In this document: positions 21,047-21,135 of the stretch, one piece after another
How positions within the stretch are numbered: the first letter of the stretch is position 1
Layout of the letters: each line of letters opens with the position of its first letter
From: Candidatus Levyibacteriota bacterium
GTDB lineage: Bacteria > Patescibacteria > Microgenomatia > Levybacterales > UBA12049
DNA length: 21,135 nt
Assembly: GCA_016182425.1 (NCBI GenBank)
Contig: JACPGP010000003.1
Location: 1-21,135 of the forward strand
Direction of reading: 5' to 3'
Notes under the pieces: model-generated
Told to the model about the DNA's origin: nothing
Database searches by the model: none
What the model saw: only the letters and a program-made list of their open reading frames with translations
Position numbers and translations under genes: made by a program

Positions 21047-21135
21047 ATGAATCAAGCAATAACCGTAACACCTAAAACAATTGAGGCAATCGTTAAACAA
21101 CTTATGGTGCTGACAAAAGAAGTAAAGGCTATTAA
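21047..21135 (+). CDS. Second copy of the antitoxin gene (3' cut by window edge)
   Basis: The first 29 codons read M-N-Q-A-I-T-V-T-P-K-T-I-E-A-I-V-K-Q-L and are closely similar to the antitoxin at 17631 (S to N, S to T, E to K, A to M, A to V changes). The promoter is conserved as well. A toxin gene is expected just beyond the window. The role is inferred from the paralogue. Confidence 0.75.
   Translation, partial: MNQAITVTPKTIEAIVKQLMVLTKEVKAI

Larger units (their letters stand above)
21001..21135 (+). repeat. Antitoxin promoter and 5' coding repeat, copy B
   Basis: Matches 17583-17719 through the promoter and the first ~29 codons. The match continues to the window edge, so the true repeat is probably longer. 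Confidence 0.8.

Overview
This is an AT-rich, gene-dense bacterial window of about 21 kb. Tightly packed, mostly same-strand genes with 4-bp stop/start overlaps, few Shine-Dalgarno sites, start codons lying just downstream of -10 boxes, a shortened PheT, and a small-genome accessory region with toxin-antitoxin genes suggest a Candidate Phyla Radiation (Patescibacteria) bacterium, perhaps of the Microgenomates group. That assignment is inference from style and gene content; no 16S gene or ribosomal protein is present to test it.

Layout. (1) 1-7100, plus strand: an aromatic amino acid and phenylalanine-charging operon. It holds aroE (5' cut off by the window), aroC, a fused prephenate dehydrogenase-prephenate dehydratase, a free-standing chorismate mutase, a class IV aminotransferase, pheS and pheT. 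Together these run from 3-dehydroshikimate-level intermediates through chorismate and prephenate to Phe/Tyr keto acids, amination, and loading of Phe on its tRNA. PheT lacks the usual N-terminal EMAP/OB tRNA-binding domain. (2) 7100-8042: a LOG-family gene broken after 36 codons, then an IS200-like/REP-associated tyrosine transposase flanked by two identical, inversely oriented 19-bp hairpins. (3) 8043-10388, minus strand: a class A penicillin-binding protein, divergent from tyrS. (4) 10437-15280, plus strand: tyrS-purH (4-bp overlap), a 33-residue membrane peptide gene, and recG. (5) 15374-16576: a class I aminotransferase with a good promoter. (6) 16577-21135: an accessory region. It contains a GNAT 3'-end fragment, a minus-strand Asp/Glu racemase-like gene, a RelE-type toxin-antitoxin pair, two gene fragments (a putative surface protein and an NYN nuclease), an unrecognised two-gene unit coupled to a GNAT acetyltransferase, and the start of a second copy of the same antitoxin.

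Two patterns stand out beyond the gene list. First, many start codons lie 6-9 nt after an extended -10 box (TGn-TAnnnT), as expected for leaderless or nearly leaderless mRNAs. Second, the accessory region is modular: the GNAT tail, a conserved spacer, and the antitoxin promoter plus N-terminus each occur twice about 3.4-4.3 kb apart, with different cargo between them. The most novel candidate is the three-gene unit at 18737-20933, whose first two proteins I do not recognise and whose second carries a striking histidine-rich motif.
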